Of a DNA stretch of 8,169 nucleotides, positions 1 through 6,020 are shown piece by piece (the stretch's first letter is position 1; every line of letters begins with the position of its first letter). The DNA comes from Demequinaceae bacterium UBA4004. GTDB lineage: Bacteria > Actinomycetota > Actinomycetes > Actinomycetales > Demequinaceae. The stretch spans positions 1 to 8,169 of the forward strand of contig DGBM01000172.1 in assembly GCA_002384765.1 (NCBI GenBank), given 5' to 3'. The notes beneath the pieces are model-generated. The model was not told the DNA's origin, did not search any database, and saw only the letters and a program-made list of their open reading frames with translations. The translations under genes and the position numbers were made by a program.

Positions 1-2610
1 GTAGATCTCCTCCCGAAGGTGGATCAGCGTGTCACGTGAACGCTCCCTCAGCAGCTTGAGGAAGTTCGCCTCGTGGTCGGGAAGGCCACGGGCGAGAATC
101 TCCGCAAGTCGGTCGCGGTAGCCTCCGCGATCCTCAATCGTCGGGGTGAGGTCGGCCGCCTGGGCAGCCCACTTCTCTTGGTATCGGGTGGCATGCCTGA
201 CGAATGTCCCCTCGGCGGCGCGCACGGACCTCTCCGCTTCCTGGGTCTCCTTCGCGAGCGCGGTCGCGGCCTGAGTGGCGACCTCGTCGACGGTATCAAG
301 CCGCAGTGCGCGTCGCACTGCGGCGAACCGCCGACGCAGAGCCTCGGCATCCGCAGCGGGCAGCGGGCCCGACTGCGCCTCAGCGAGGTCCGCCAGTAGG
401 GCGTCGAGCCGTGTGTGCTCGCTCCTGGCCTCTACGAAAGTCGTCTCCACGGCCTGTGACCGGCCCCGCAGCGCGTCGAGCGAGTCGCGCGCGTCCTGCT
501 CCGCCGCGAGCGCGCGGGCGAGGTCGCTGTCGGGGCGCACGAGTGCCTCGAGATCCGCATTCAGTCTTGCGAGGCGAGCCTCGACCGCTCGCACGTCCAC
601 CTGCGCGTATTCGGTTTCGACGATCTCTGCGAGCACGGTACGCCGGGCGATCGCCGACTGCCTGCGGCCATCTGCGGCGTCGACCTCGTAGGACCGCTCC
701 TCCTGGAGGCGTCGCGCTTCGCCTAGCCGATCGAGCAGGAGTTCGACCTTCGCGTCGTTGTTGCCGCCAAGGACCCACGTGGCACGGTCATCCACGGCGT
801 GCCGGTCGTTCTTCTCGAACCGGCGCTGACCCCGTTTGTAGAGTCCCTCGCGGGTGACGCCGCGCGGGACGCCGTCGAGCTCGTCCGGGTCGTCGACGCA
901 AGCGACGTCGAAGTCGACGCCGAGCCGACGGTGGACGAAATCCTCGAATCGGCCTGGCGCGACCGCAACGCGGTGGATGACGGAGTGCGGAGCGCGCGCG
1001 CGGGGCGGCGCGTCGGACTCGGGCGGGACGGCGTCGATGACGAGCCGCGTGCCGAGGTGCCAGCCGTTGACGAGGCGTCGTGCAACGCCGAGGAGGTCGT
1101 CGGGCACGAGCAACGCGTGTGAGAGCGGGGCGAGGACGCGCTCGATCGCGCCCGTCCACTCCGCATGCTCGGAGAGAACCTCGATGAGTTCTCCGCCGAA
1201 GGGGAGGTCACCCTCCATGACGCCGACTTCTTTCGCGAGTCGAGCCCGAATCTGGAGCAGGTCTGCGGGCAGGTTGGAGCGCCGGTGGCGCAGTTCGGTG
1301 AGTTCGGCCTCGAGCTCCGCGACGCGACGCCTTGCCGCGGATTCGGCGTCGAGCAACTCGTACGCGACCTTCGCCGGCTCGGGCTCCACCAGTTCACGCC
1401 TTGCGGCGACGAGCAGTTCGCCGTACTCGTCGGCGTCGTGCGGAATGTCGACTGCGACGGACGCGAGACGGTTTGCGAATCGCGTCCTCGCGCCAGCGAC
1501 CTGGTCGCGTCGTTGCTCGATGTCTACGATGCGGGCCCGCAGTTGGTGCGCGTCGGCTCCACCTGCCCGCTCGGACATGTGCCTCGCGGACTCCCACACC
1601 TCCTGTGCCTCGTCAACGGCCGAGCGGGCCTGATCGTGAGCCTGACGTGCGGACTCCTCTGCCACCTGCGCGTCGTGGAGCGCCTCCTGCGCGAGCGCGC
1701 GCTTGACGTCGGCGGCGTAGGGGCTGACCAAGTCCTGCATCCGTACGGACTCGTTGGCCGTGGCTGCGGCGGTCTCGTAGTCGTCAGCGGCCACGGCGAC
1801 CTCTGCGAGAACGTCCCGCTGCTTGCGCAAGTCGACGACGTGGGCGTAGGCCTCGTCGAGCTCATCGAACTGTTCGACGGCGTTGGCTGCCCGGTCGAAG
1901 GTGGAGGGCCGGTCAAGCATGAAGTCGCGGAAGAGTCGGTCTAGCGTGCCGAGGTTCTTCGCCGCCTGCGTGCGGTGGAGCAGTTGCAGCGCGTTGTCGC
2001 TACCGATGCCGAGCAGGCTCCGCATGCGGGCGTAGAACGCGCCGTGAGAGCGACCCGACGTGACGACGACGGGGCTGCGGTCGGTTTTGAGCCGGCGCAC
2101 GTCGATGCCGCGCCTGGCATAGTCCTGCAGGTCAAGTAGTCCGATGTCGTCTCGCACGATGAGGCAGGCGTCGTTGAGCGCCCTGATATCCGTGCCGGTG
2201 CCACGCAAGTGGAAGAGCCGGACAAGAGTGACGGGCGCAGTGGTGAGGTCCTCGAAGCGCAGAAGGATCCCACCCCACGTGGCGCCAGGCCTCAGGTAGG
2301 AGGAGACCGTGCGGTTCTCGAGCTCGTCGGCCTCCTTGCTCCAGGCGCCGCGAACGTAGCTGACGAGCGTGCGATCGGAGCGGCCCGGCCCGCCGTCCTG
2401 GGCCGCGGCGTTGAGGTTCAGCCACTTGTCCGGCGTCAGGACCGCGGCGATCGCGTCGAGCAGCGAGGACTTGCCGGAGCCGGAGGCGCCCGTCACGAGG
2501 TGACCCTCGCGGGCCACCTCGATGCGGTGGTGGTCGGAGAACGTGCCCCAGTTCACCACCTCTATCCTGGTGAGCCTCCACTGGCTCTGCCACAGCGTCT
2601 CACCCGTCAC
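1..2610 (-). CDS. jetC: Wadjet SMC-like ATPase JetC, 3' end outside window
   Basis: SMC/MukB-like motor subunit of the Wadjet complex; in characterised systems it extrudes DNA loops using ATP so that small circular DNA can be recognised and cut. The frame is open without a stop from the GTG at 2610 to base 1 (870 codons). The N-terminus has the family-typical segment QWRLTRIEVVNWGTF (about residues 10-24) and a clear Walker A, GASGSGKSS, at 41-49 with Lys47. The conserved head-to-coil segment FRDFMLDRPSTF lies near 228-239. A long Arg/Glu/Ala-rich coiled coil covers about 240-460, a globular hinge about 465-612 (FGGELIEV at 471-478), and the returning coil runs from about 615 to the edge. The C-terminal head with signature motif and Walker B is not in view. 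The GTG overlaps the jetB stop by 4 nt (GTGA) and is preceded by a G-rich ribosome-binding site 7 nt upstream. Partial, otherwise intact. Confidence 0.94.
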   Translation of the reverse strand, partial: MTGETLWQSQWRLTRIEVVNWGTFSDHHRIEVAREGHLVTGASGSGKSSLLDAIAAVLTPDKWLNLNAAAQDGGPGRSDRTLVSYVRGAWSKEADELENRTVSSYLRPGATWGGILLRFEDLTTAPVTLVRLFHLRGTGTDIRALNDACLIVRDDIGLLDLQDYARRGIDVRRLKTDRSPVVVTSGRSHGAFYARMRSLLGIGSDNALQLLHRTQAAKNLGTLDRLFRDFMLDRPSTFDRAANAVEQFDELDEAYAHVVDLRKQRDVLAEVAVAADDYETAAATANESVRMQDLVSPYAADVKRALAQEALHDAQVAEESARQAHDQARSAVDEAQEVWESARHMSERAGGADAHQLRARIVDIEQRRDQVAGARTRFANRLASVAVDIPHDADEYGELLVAARRELVEPEPAKVAYELLDAESAARRRVAELEAELTELRHRRSNLPADLLQIRARLAKEVGVMEGDLPFGGELIEVLSEHAEWTGAIERVLAPLSHALLVPDDLLGVARRLVNGWHLGTRLVIDAVPPESDAPPRARAPHSVIHRVAVAPGRFEDFVHRRLGVDFDVACVDDPDELDGVPRGVTREGLYKRGQRRFEKNDRHAVDDRATWVLGGNNDAKVELLLDRLGEARRLQEERSYEVDAADGRRQSAIARRTVLAEIVETEYAQVDVRAVEARLARLNADLEALVRPDSDLARALAAEQDARDSLDALRGRSQAVETTFVEARSEHTRLDALLADLAEAQSGPLPAADAEALRRRFAAVRRALRLDTVDEVATQAATALAKETQEAERSVRAAEGTFVRHATRYQEKWAAQAADLTPTIEDRGGYRDRLAEILARGLPDHEANFLKLLRERSRDTLIHLREEIY

Positions 2611-3338
2611 GAGTCGTCCCCCTCATCGGCGTCGGTGACTCGATTATCGCGTTCTGGACCGTCGTCCTCGACGGTGCCGGGCCCACCCGCGACGGCGGCT
2701 TCGAAGGCGGCCTTGAGCGCGCGCACACGGTCTGCGTCGATCAGCATGCGTACCACGGGCGAGATCTCGGCGCGGGTGGGCTCGTCGCCTGCCGCGCTGC
2801 TGCGGATCGGGTGGAGCACGCGCAAGCGGTTGACCATCGTGGACCACGAGGAATTGAGGCGGCGCTCAAAGTCTTTGTCGTCGCGGTCCGAGGCGCGCAG
2901 CACCTGGAGCTCCTCGTACAGCTCGTCCTGCCCGACGATGACGCGACCGACGTCCTCGGTGATGAGCCGTTGACGCAGCGCGAGCAGCATCGCGGAGTCG
3001 AGGAATGTGAGCGGCTGGGTGCGCACCGCCCTCGGGAAGTCGTTGTCGGCGTCGGCGACCGCTCGTACGAACGCGACCTCGGCGTCCGCGTCGACGACGA
3101 GATCCAGAAACAGTTCGTGGAGCCGCATGGTGATGGCCGCCTGGTCTGCGAGCAGTGCGGACCAGTTCTGGGCGGACCGCTCTCGCGAGAGGTACGGACC
3201 ACGGATGAGTTCCAGCAAGGCGCGCCGAGAACGGTCGATGAGCTCGCCCGTGTCCCCGGGCCACAGCGCCCTTTCGTCATCAAGGCTCGCCTCGGCGTTG
3301 GCCTCGGCATCGTCGTCGTGAGGGGGCACATCGGTCAT
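2607..3338 (-). CDS. jetB: Wadjet subunit JetB (DUF4194, KITE-like)
   Basis: 243-residue protein matching the DUF4194 family, the MukE-like KITE subunit that binds the kleisin JetA and helps clamp DNA on the JetC heads. The recognisable core spans about residues 35-205. It includes LIRGPYLSRERSAQNWSALL (45-64), an acidic beta segment with VAFVRAV (88-94), TFLDSAMLLALRQRL (111-125), and LYEELQVLRASDRDDKDFERR (140-160) leading to a winged-helix-like end. Both termini are acidic low-complexity tails, common in this family. The ATG overlaps the jetA TGA (ATGA). A strong GGAGG lies at 3344-3348, five bases upstream, so the start is secure. Its stop is shared with the jetC start, implying translational coupling and fixed stoichiometry. 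Assignment rests on motifs recalled for the family plus perfect gene order. Confidence 0.93.
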   Translation of the reverse strand: MTDVPPHDDDAEANAEASLDDERALWPGDTGELIDRSRRALLELIRGPYLSRERSAQNWSALLADQAAITMRLHELFLDLVVDADAEVAFVRAVADADNDFPRAVRTQPLTFLDSAMLLALRQRLITEDVGRVIVGQDELYEELQVLRASDRDDKDFERRLNSSWSTMVNRLRVLHPIRSSAAGDEPTRAEISPVVRMLIDADRVRALKAAFEAAVAGGPGTVEDDGPERDNRVTDADEGDDS

Positions 3339-4789
3339 GGGATCCTCCGGTGAAAACGGTGACGGGAGACGATGGCGTGCCGGGGGACGCTGTCGGCGCC
3401 GGTCCAGTCGAGTCGCTCTGTCTCATCGTCCGCAGTCCCGTGCGTGGCGGCGAGCGCGAGAAGGCCGACGATGGAGGCGACTCCCTGGCTTGCGGGGTGG
3501 GCGGCGAGTACATCGCCGACGCTGAGGTCAGACACGCCAGCGTCAAGCATGGCGTTGACGTTGCTCGTCAACTCGTCGAAGTCGATCTCGGTGGCGCGGG
3601 CCAGAGCACGTAGTTCCGCCATGCTCGCGGCCTCTGGCACATGCGAGACAACTTCCCCTCCGGCGGCCATGTCCGCAGGGTCGTAGAGCGCGAGCGCGCC
3701 GGCGCTGGCGATTGCCACCGACGTGAGCTCCAACTCGTGGCCGATTGGATGCCACGGTTTGATCTGGGGCGCGGCCGCGCGCGCCGCGCTGAGCGCCTCA
3801 GTGATCATGCTGCGTAGGACTCGGTCCCGCTGATAGTCCTGGGACCGCACGTAGCGCCGCAGGCCGCGGGCGAACTGCGTGATGACGGTGTGGATCGCCG
3901 CGCTGCGATCCTTGAGGGTGGTGAGGAACTCTCGCAGGGCACGGCGTTCGGCGAGTGTGAGGTCACGCGCGAAGTCGCGCTCGAGGACCTGTCGGACGTC
4001 GTCTTCGAAGGCCGAGCCGAGCGCCGGGTCGAGGACCAGCGAGGAGAACCCGGAGAAGCTGCGTCCCGCGTCGGACTCGGCGATGAGGTCGACGCCGCGG
4101 AACACGTCGTCCAACACTTCGCGTTGACTTTGGCCACTCTCGAGAATGCGCGCCCGCAGCAGCGAGTTGAGCTGCTCGAACTCTGCGCGCACGCGGGCGA
4201 AGTCGTCGGGCACCTCGGAGGCTTGAGTAAGGAGGTCATGGACCCGTTCGATCGCACTTTCACCGCCGAGTTCCCGGTCATCTCCAGCCTGGATAGCGGC
4301 GATTCGAGCGTCGATCGCGTCGCGCTCCTCCGTGAGTCGCTGCAGGCGACGCGTCGCCTGCGGGTCCGTGTCGATGGCGAGCTGACGCAACTGCGCGGAG
4401 AGGCTCGCGAGGCGCGACTGGGTGAGCGACCTCCGCGGGGACTCGCGCTCTGCGAGGAAGCGGATCGCTGCGAGCCCGCCGCTGGAGAGCTCGAGGGTCT
4501 CCCCGCGTGTCTCCTCGGTGGCCCGTCGCACCAGATAACCGGCCTTGCGCCACTCCGCAACATAGGCGCGAGCGGTCTGCGGCAGGCTTAACCCTCGCGA
4601 GCGAAGGTCGTCGAGGTCGGCGTCGATCCGCTCGTACAACTCGTCGGCGTCGAGCAGCGAGACGTCCCCCGTGAGGTGCTCGGCCAACAACGCTGCGACG
4701 ACGGGGGCGTTGTCGGCACGTAGCAGGCGCCACGCGGTGTCCTCCTCCAGGTGTTGAAGGAGCGCCAGGGCGCGGGTTGTTGCGGACAC
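3335..4789 (-). CDS. jetA: Wadjet subunit JetA (DUF3375, kleisin-like)
   Basis: 484-residue protein of the DUF3375 family, the MukF/kleisin-like subunit that bridges the JetC heads in the Wadjet complex. Family hallmarks: WRLLRADNAP (20-29) followed by LYERIDADLDDLR (51-63), LPQTARAYVAEWRKAGYLVRR (69-89, a winged-helix-like N-terminal domain), RLASLSAQLRQLAIDTDPQATRRL (126-149), and LDDVFRGVDLIAESDAGRSFSGF (226-248). RRYVRSQDYQRDR (311-323) lies near the end of the helical part, and the C-terminal third is Ala-rich. The frame stays open upstream to 5200, but family similarity begins at the GTG at 4789 (MSATTRALALL) and the total then equals the usual family length. An ATG at 4797 is in another frame. 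No good ribosome-binding site precedes the GTG, so the exact start is less sure than the gene. Its TGA overlaps the jetB ATG. Confidence 0.94.
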   Translation of the reverse strand: MSATTRALALLQHLEEDTAWRLLRADNAPVVAALLAEHLTGDVSLLDADELYERIDADLDDLRSRGLSLPQTARAYVAEWRKAGYLVRRATEETRGETLELSSGGLAAIRFLAERESPRRSLTQSRLASLSAQLRQLAIDTDPQATRRLQRLTEERDAIDARIAAIQAGDDRELGGESAIERVHDLLTQASEVPDDFARVRAEFEQLNSLLRARILESGQSQREVLDDVFRGVDLIAESDAGRSFSGFSSLVLDPALGSAFEDDVRQVLERDFARDLTLAERRALREFLTTLKDRSAAIHTVITQFARGLRRYVRSQDYQRDRVLRSMITEALSAARAAAPQIKPWHPIGHELELTSVAIASAGALALYDPADMAAGGEVVSHVPEAASMAELRALARATEIDFDELTSNVNAMLDAGVSDLSVGDVLAAHPASQGVASIVGLLALAATHGTADDETERLDWTGADSVPRHAIVSRHRFHRRIP

Positions 4790-4823
4790 GCGAGCATTCT
4801 TGCGTATGGATGTGACAGGCGGG

Positions 4824-4912
4824 AAACCTGCGGCGGCTGATCCGGTCGCGTACGTCGAACAGCACCCCCGCGGGCTCCTGGTCATCGACGAGGTCCAACG
4901 AGTCCCTCCGCT
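4824..4912 (+). pseudogene. Fragment of a DUF4143-type AAA ATPase (Walker B region)
   Basis: On the plus strand, immediately upstream of the jetA start, the frame encodes AAADPVAYVEQHPRGLLVI followed by DEVQRVPPL. This closely resembles the Walker B block of the DUF4143-associated AAA ATPase family, typically 'DP..F...LP.P.vlDEVQRvPeLl'. There is no Walker A piece upstream, because that DNA is jetA on the other strand, and similarity stops abruptly after VPPL. It is therefore a relic about 30 codons long, not a working gene. Because it lies in the leader of the Jet operon, it may mark an old recombination junction. The identification rests on motif memory only. Confidence 0.55.
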
Positions 4913-4926
4913 AACGGAGCGGGTTG

Positions 4927-4981
4927 GTCGCACAGCAAACCCCATGGGGTTTGTGTGGACACAACCATGGTTTTGTGCGAC
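4927..4981. promoter_or_regulatory. Nested inverted repeats, probable operator of the toxin-antitoxin operon
   Basis: A 55-bp block built of nested dyads. An outer inverted repeat pairs GTCGCACA at 4927-4934 with TGTGCGAC at 4974-4981; it continues inward as AAACC (4937-4941) and GGTTT (4969-4973) after a 2-base offset. Inside lie a perfect 18-bp palindrome, CAAACCCCATGGGGTTTG (4936-4953), TTGTGT-GG-ACACAA (4951-4964), and AACCATGGTT (4963-4972). The two CCATGG-centred palindromes have centres 23 bp apart, about two helical turns. Four AACC-type half-sites in alternating orientation suit cooperative binding by dimers of a ribbon-helix-helix antitoxin, such as the one encoded just downstream. 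It overlaps the predicted promoter of that operon and is the nearest intergenic DNA for the divergent Jet operon. Confidence 0.7.
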
Positions 4982-4984
4982 AAT
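4956..4984 (+). promoter_or_regulatory. Promoter for the toxin-antitoxin operon, probably leaderless
   Basis: TGGACA (4956-4961, one mismatch to TTGACA), a 17-base spacer and GACAAT (4979-4984, four of six to TATAAT) form a sigma70/SigA-type promoter. The expected transcription start falls at about 4991, which is the A of the toxin ATG. No ribosome-binding site precedes that ATG, so a leaderless transcript is the simplest reading; leaderless mRNAs are common in actinobacteria. The spacer contains the AACCATGGTT palindrome, placing a repressor directly over the promoter. Confidence 0.6.
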
Positions 4985-4990
4985 ACTTAC

Positions 4991-5263
4991 ATGCCGGTTC
5001 AATGGACATCGAGCGCTGACACTCACGGGATCCCCCATGATGAAGTGCTCTACGCCATGACCCACGCCACGGTCGAGCGCCAGTGGCCCCCGGCCCGCGA
5101 GGGGCACGCGACCGTCCCGCGCCTGTACGTCGGCCCGAGCCGCTTCGGCACCCTCGAGGTGTTGGCAGAAGTCGGAGACCGGTCCGTGTTGATCTTCCAC
5201 GCGATGCGTCTGCGCGCCAGCACACAGACCCGACTCAACAAAGAAGGAGGCACCCCATCATGA
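4991..5263 (+). CDS. Small BrnT-like toxin candidate of a toxin-antitoxin pair
   Basis: 90-residue protein in front of a ribbon-helix-helix antitoxin gene. It has the outline of BrnT/RelE-fold toxins: an N-terminal strand (VQWTSSAD), a short helix after a His-Gly pair (HGIPHDEVLYAM, 12-23), then LYVGPSRFGTLEVLAEV (45-61), RSVLIFHAMRLR (64-75) as paired strands, and a basic tail. I recall similar hypothetical proteins in many actinobacteria, but the BrnT link is by fold-like pattern and is not proven. The ATG at 4991 was chosen because the promoter puts the transcript start there. In-frame starts at 4955 (GTG) and 4967 (ATG) lie inside the promoter/operator. Its TGA overlaps the antitoxin ATG (ATGA), giving the toxin-first order seen in BrnTA. 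If it is a ribonuclease toxin, it would act on mRNA in the cytoplasm. Confidence 0.7.
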   Translation: MPVQWTSSADTHGIPHDEVLYAMTHATVERQWPPAREGHATVPRLYVGPSRFGTLEVLAEVGDRSVLIFHAMRLRASTQTRLNKEGGTPS

Positions 5264-5604
5264 CCAGCACTAGGACCAACGACGCCGACGGCAAGGCCGC
5301 ACTCGACGCCCTGCTGGCCACCACCCCTACCCACACTCTCCACGGCGCCGACGCGGCGGCTTCCGGTCGCGCCGCACTAGAAGCCGCAGGCGTGGATATT
5401 GCCGCGCTCGAACAGCGCATCGCCAAGGGAGGACGCCCGCGTCTCGACGGCCACCTGCCCGGCGTAGGGAGACGGGCCCCCCGCGTCAACGTCGCCATCC
5501 CGGCAACCGTCGAGCAACTGCTGAACGAGCGCGTCTCGGCAACCGGACAGAGCAAGAGCGAAGTCGTGCGCGACGCCCTCGAGGCATACCTCACGGCAAG
5601 CTAA
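5260..5604 (+). CDS. Ribbon-helix-helix antitoxin (CopG/BrnA-like)
   Basis: 114-residue protein. The C-terminal part, about residues 73-111, is a ribbon-helix-helix domain: the strand RVNVAIP (75-81), helix ATVEQLLNERVSATG and helix SKSEVVRDALEAYL (98-111). Before it lies GRPRLDG (58-64), a motif I associate with actinobacterial antitoxins of this type. The N-terminal half is Ala-rich and helical (KAALDALL, AALEAAGVDIAALEQRIA) and probably wraps the partner toxin. The start is fixed by a strong AAGGAGG at 5244-5250, nine bases upstream, which lies inside the toxin gene and would favour antitoxin synthesis. Expected role: neutralise the upstream toxin and repress the operon by binding the dyads at 4927-4981. 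Family and autoregulation are inferred from domain architecture. Confidence 0.8.
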   Translation: MTSTRTNDADGKAALDALLATTPTHTLHGADAAASGRAALEAAGVDIAALEQRIAKGGRPRLDGHLPGVGRRAPRVNVAIPATVEQLLNERVSATGQSKSEVVRDALEAYLTAS

Positions 5605-5632
5605 CGCAAATCCCGGTTCGCGTACCGCCAAA

Positions 5633-5652
5633 GGACGCGCTTCGCGCGCGCC
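5633..5652 (+). terminator. Possible terminator hairpin after the antitoxin
   Basis: About 30 bases after the antitoxin stop, GGACGCGC and GCGCGCC can pair into a 7-bp GC stem with a single bulged A and a 5-base loop. No T-tract follows, which is usual for many actinobacterial terminators but leaves the call weak. The stretch is GC-rich enough that a stem this short could occur by chance. Confidence 0.3.
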
Positions 5653-5674
5653 CCGCGGTCGCCAGACGGGGCGG

Positions 5675-5790
5675 CGTCGCGGACGATCGCAGGTGGGCGG
5701 ACCATGCAGGCTGGTCTTCGATGACAAAGATGCGCGCCAAGGCGTCGATGTATTCGCGCGCCGCGTCCCTGGACGGCACCGTAGTCGTCA
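5675..5790 (-). pseudogene. Fragment of a DUF4143-type ATPase, C-terminal domain
   Basis: The minus strand reads LTTTVPSRDAAREYIDAL then ARIFVIEDQPAWSAHLRSSAT. This is a strong likeness to the DUF4143 domain at the C-terminus of AAA ATPases ('..YLdALerlFvveDqPAWsPHLRSr..LR'). The usual continuation ('.KRHFvDPSLA.AAL') is missing: the frame goes on as an Arg/Ala-rich shadow and stops near 5591. Upstream of the fragment lie the 23-bp repeats instead of the rest of the gene. It is therefore a remnant of about 39 codons. It lies in opposite orientation to the other DUF4143-type fragment at 4824-4912, with the toxin-antitoxin genes between them. Confidence 0.7.
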
Positions 5791-5845
5791 ATATGCGAGC
5801 ACATCAGTCGTCAAATTGGGAGACACGGAGTCGTCAGTTTGAGTG
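5783..5845. repeat. Three direct repeats at an exact 23-bp period
   Basis: AGTCGTCA begins at 5783, 5806 and 5829. The similarity extends to about 17 bases per unit (approximate consensus AGTCGTCA, variable base, TTTG with two mismatches, then GNG): AGTCGTCAATATGCGAG, AGTCGTCAAATTGGGAG and AGTCGTCAGTTTGAGTG. Units are head-to-tail with no unrelated spacer longer than about 6 bases. Such phased repeats occur at the ends of IS21-, Mu- and Tn7/TniA-type transposons (multiple transposase-binding sites), as replication iterons, or as activator/repressor sites. No transposase or replication gene is in view. The first unit coincides with the point where similarity to the DUF4143 fragment begins, which favours a transposon end or a recombination junction. 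Confidence 0.7.
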
Positions 5846-5851
5846 AGTCGC

Positions 5852-6020
5852 CGCTCAAACTCGAGCGTCGACGGCCCTGTGGAAAACGGCTGGGCGCGCC
5901 GCGCCGATGCCACACTGGCAAAGCAAAACCCCGGCCGTGTGATCGGCTCTGCTTCGGGCACTACCCGAGGAGAACTACAGGGACGGTTCCGGGGTGTTGG
6001 CTTTCAGAATAGGCGCTCAC
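5852..6020. other. Intergenic stretch with no recognisable gene
   Basis: Together with the remnant and repeats to its left, this forms a gap of roughly 415 bases between the antitoxin stop and the next gene. No coding signature, RNA gene or clear promoter was found here. A GAGGAG at about 5968 looks like a ribosome-binding site but has no start codon at the right distance. Confidence 0.5.

Noticed and set aside
723..1944. Long overlapping open frames on both strands across 200-1950 with Arg/Ser/Ala-rich translations
   Set aside because: They are shadows of the uninterrupted jetC frame, a usual effect of high GC; none shows a family motif, and jetC reads without a stop from 2610 to base 1.
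4906..4919. Small hairpin CTCCG-CTAA-CGGAG as a terminator
   Set aside because: The stem is only 5 bp with no T-tract on either strand, and no gene ends next to it; it may be chance in GC-rich DNA.
4955..4990. Upstream in-frame starts (GTG 4955, ATG 4967) for the toxin
   Set aside because: They fall within the -35/-10 region and operator dyads, so the transcript would begin after them; ATG 4991 fits the predicted transcription start.
5083..5259. Extended N-terminus of the antitoxin frame
   Set aside because: It overlaps most of the toxin gene, has an Arg/Pro-rich shadow composition, and the strong AAGGAGG at 5244-5250 points to ATG 5260.
5783..5845. CRISPR array
   Set aside because: The repeat core is only 8-17 bases, repeats differ from each other, there is no spacer-length unique sequence between them, and only three units exist.
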